Shown here: positions 63,141 through 64,000 of the stretch, in pieces
How the letters are laid out: each line of letters starts with the position of its first letter
Position numbering within the stretch: position 1 is the first letter of the stretch
NCBI RefSeq assembly: GCF_003390935.1
Contig: NZ_QNQZ01000013.1
Coordinates: forward strand, 46,997 to 110,996
DNA from: Lewinella sp. IMCC34191
GTDB lineage: Bacteria > Bacteroidota > Bacteroidia > Chitinophagales > Saprospiraceae
DNA: 64,000 nucleotides
Reading direction: 5' to 3'
Notes under the pieces: model-generated
Database searches by the model: none
Seen by the model: the letters and a program-made list of their open reading frames with translations, nothing else
Told to the model about the DNA's origin: nothing
Translations under genes and position numbers: made by a program

Positions 63141-63536
63141 ATGCGCAAAGGGTTCAACGGGCTGAGCGGACTGGTACGCCACTACCTGAAGCAGGGTACA
63201 CTACTCAGCGGAGATGTCTTCATTTTCCTGAACAAGCGCCGCGACCGCATCAAGCTGCTAGTCTGGGATCGCGACGGCTGGGTGGTCTGGTATAAGGTGC
63301 TGGAACGGGGAACCTTTGAGTTGCCCCGGGCTGAGGGCGACAGTTTGGAGCTCTCCTTTACCGATCTGCAACTGCTGCTGGCGGGCATCGAAATCACCTC
63401 CGTCAAACGGCGACCACGAAGTAGCAGCGCAGGTAAAAAGGTACGCTTCCGCGGCCTGATCCAGGGCGGTTTTTCGTATTTTGTGCTCCGTGGAAGCCAT
63501 GGTATTCCAGGTGGAATACGACGAGTTGGCGGGTAG
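63141..63536 (+). CDS. tnpB: IS66 accessory protein TnpB
   Basis: 131 residues with the classic IS66 TnpB signature MRKGFNGLSGLV, GDVFIFLNKRRDRIKLLVWDRDGWVVWYKVLERGTFELP and LLLAGIEI. Family members are usually about 115-118 residues; the extra C-terminal part (after SVKRRPRS) overlaps the region before tnpC and may be frame-derived. Starts 40 bases after tnpA. Confidence 0.88.
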   Translation: MRKGFNGLSGLVRHYLKQGTLLSGDVFIFLNKRRDRIKLLVWDRDGWVVWYKVLERGTFELPRAEGDSLELSFTDLQLLLAGIEITSVKRRPRSSSAGKKVRFRGLIQGGFSYFVLRGSHGIPGGIRRVGG

Positions 63537-64000
63537 GTATAACGCCCTGCGCCACGAGTTCGACCAGCTGAGGAAGATGATCTTCTCCGCCAAGTCGGAG
63601 CGGTTCGTTGGCACCCAGGTTGCGCCCGAACAAATGGCCCTGTGGGATCAGCCGGCTGAAGCCGACGGAGAGGCCGCCGTCACCCAGCGGATAGCTTACC
63701 AGCGCAAACGTAAACCGTCCCACCCAGGCCGCAATCCGCTGCCGGATGGCCTGCCCGTGGAGGAGATCGTTCTGGAACCGGAGGGACAGGACACCGAAGG
63801 GCTGGCGTGCATCGGCCAGGAAGTTACCGATACGCTCGACTATCGTCCGGCTAAGTTGGTCATCATCCGGCGCATCCGGCCGAAGTACGCCCGGGAGGAA
63901 GCCGACGGCTCCACGACGGTAATCATCGCCGACTTACCCAGCCGACCGATCGATAAAGGCATCCCGGAACCGGGGCTGCTGGCGGAGATCTGCGTGGCCA
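63499..64000 (+). CDS. tnpC: IS66 transposase TnpC, 3' partial
   Basis: The ATG at 63499 opens a frame that runs to the window end: MVFQVEYDELAGRYNALRHEFDQLRKMIFSAKSERF, then a proline-rich hinge (KPSHPGRNPLPDGLPVEE) and CIGQEVTDTLDYRPAKLVIIRRIRPKYA, the N-terminal domain typical of IS66 DDE transposases. The catalytic part is outside the window. Confidence 0.85.
   Translation, partial: MVFQVEYDELAGRYNALRHEFDQLRKMIFSAKSERFVGTQVAPEQMALWDQPAEADGEAAVTQRIAYQRKRKPSHPGRNPLPDGLPVEEIVLEPEGQDTEGLACIGQEVTDTLDYRPAKLVIIRRIRPKYAREEADGSTTVIIADLPSRPIDKGIPEPGLLAEICVA

Larger units (their letters stand above)
62729..64000 (+). mobile_element. IS66-family element, 3' part outside window
   Basis: The left end gtaagcgtccgag at 62729 fits the IS66 terminal repeat. 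tnpA, tnpB and the start of tnpC follow with normal spacing and no internal stop, so this copy may be active. The right end is beyond the window. Confidence 0.8.

Overview
The window looks like part of a large conjugative plasmid (or plasmid-derived element) from a Bacteroidota bacterium, most likely a marine Saprospiria/Lewinella-type organism. The evidence is a Bacteroidetes-type transfer operon (TraG-I-J-K-L-M-N order), several secreted proteins ending in type IX secretion (T9SS) sorting domains, a TAnnTTTG-type promoter, KilA-N proteins of the Bacteroidetes type and roughly 50% GC with AT-rich islands. A RepA-like initiator gene beside an array of about 13 iterons with DnaA boxes argues for a plasmid replicon. 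No relaxase or coupling protein is visible, so the transfer region must continue outside the window.

Layout. 1-10.4 kb: conjugation operon, cut at the left edge inside the VirB4/TraG ATPase, with four tandem TraI-like periplasmic proteins where the classical operon has one, then TraJ (VirB6), TraK (VirB8), TraL, TraM (VirB10), TraN (VirB9) and a lipoprotein. 10.4-14 kb: a degenerate tandem repeat, a T9SS protein with three near-identical pre-peptidase-type repeats, and a lipoprotein. 14-21 kb: a KilA-N protein, two small unknowns and a short tyrosine recombinase on the minus strand, next to a STAND/NB-ARC-like NTPase with eleven near-identical TPR units and a divergent membrane pentapeptide-repeat protein. 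21-26.6 kb: plasmid housekeeping unknowns (DUF3667-like, DUF4942-like, zinc-finger-like) and a GC-rich candidate structured RNA. 26.7-28.5 kb: rep gene and origin. 29.2-30.8 kb: a decayed second copy of the recombinase + KilA-N pair. 30.8-34.2 kb: a T9SS protein and a broken IS3-family element. 34.4-62 kb: a co-directional export/toxin locus with an outer-membrane barrel, a secreted protein, a 2201-aa RHS-like protein, a T9SS protein, a beta-helix protein, a 2797-aa RHS protein with a variable C-terminal tip, two putative immunity genes, an orphan RHS fragment and an S8 protease with a T9SS tail. 62-64 kb: nested IS66-family elements running off the right edge.

The most unusual signals are linked. 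(1) Long perfect DNA palindromes of 30-36 bp lie inside or at the start of coding genes. Two sit at the corresponding variable position of two different KilA-N genes with unrelated sequences; a third shares its 12-bp core with the first. (2) Four dif-like recombination sites of 27-28 bp occur: one in front of each of the two recombinase/KilA-N pairs, and two in direct orientation that bracket exactly the STAND-TPR gene. Together these suggest a recombinase-driven cassette system carrying a candidate defence gene, associated with KilA-N proteins that carry their own palindromes. This interpretation is inference; the repeats and palindromes are read directly from the sequence.
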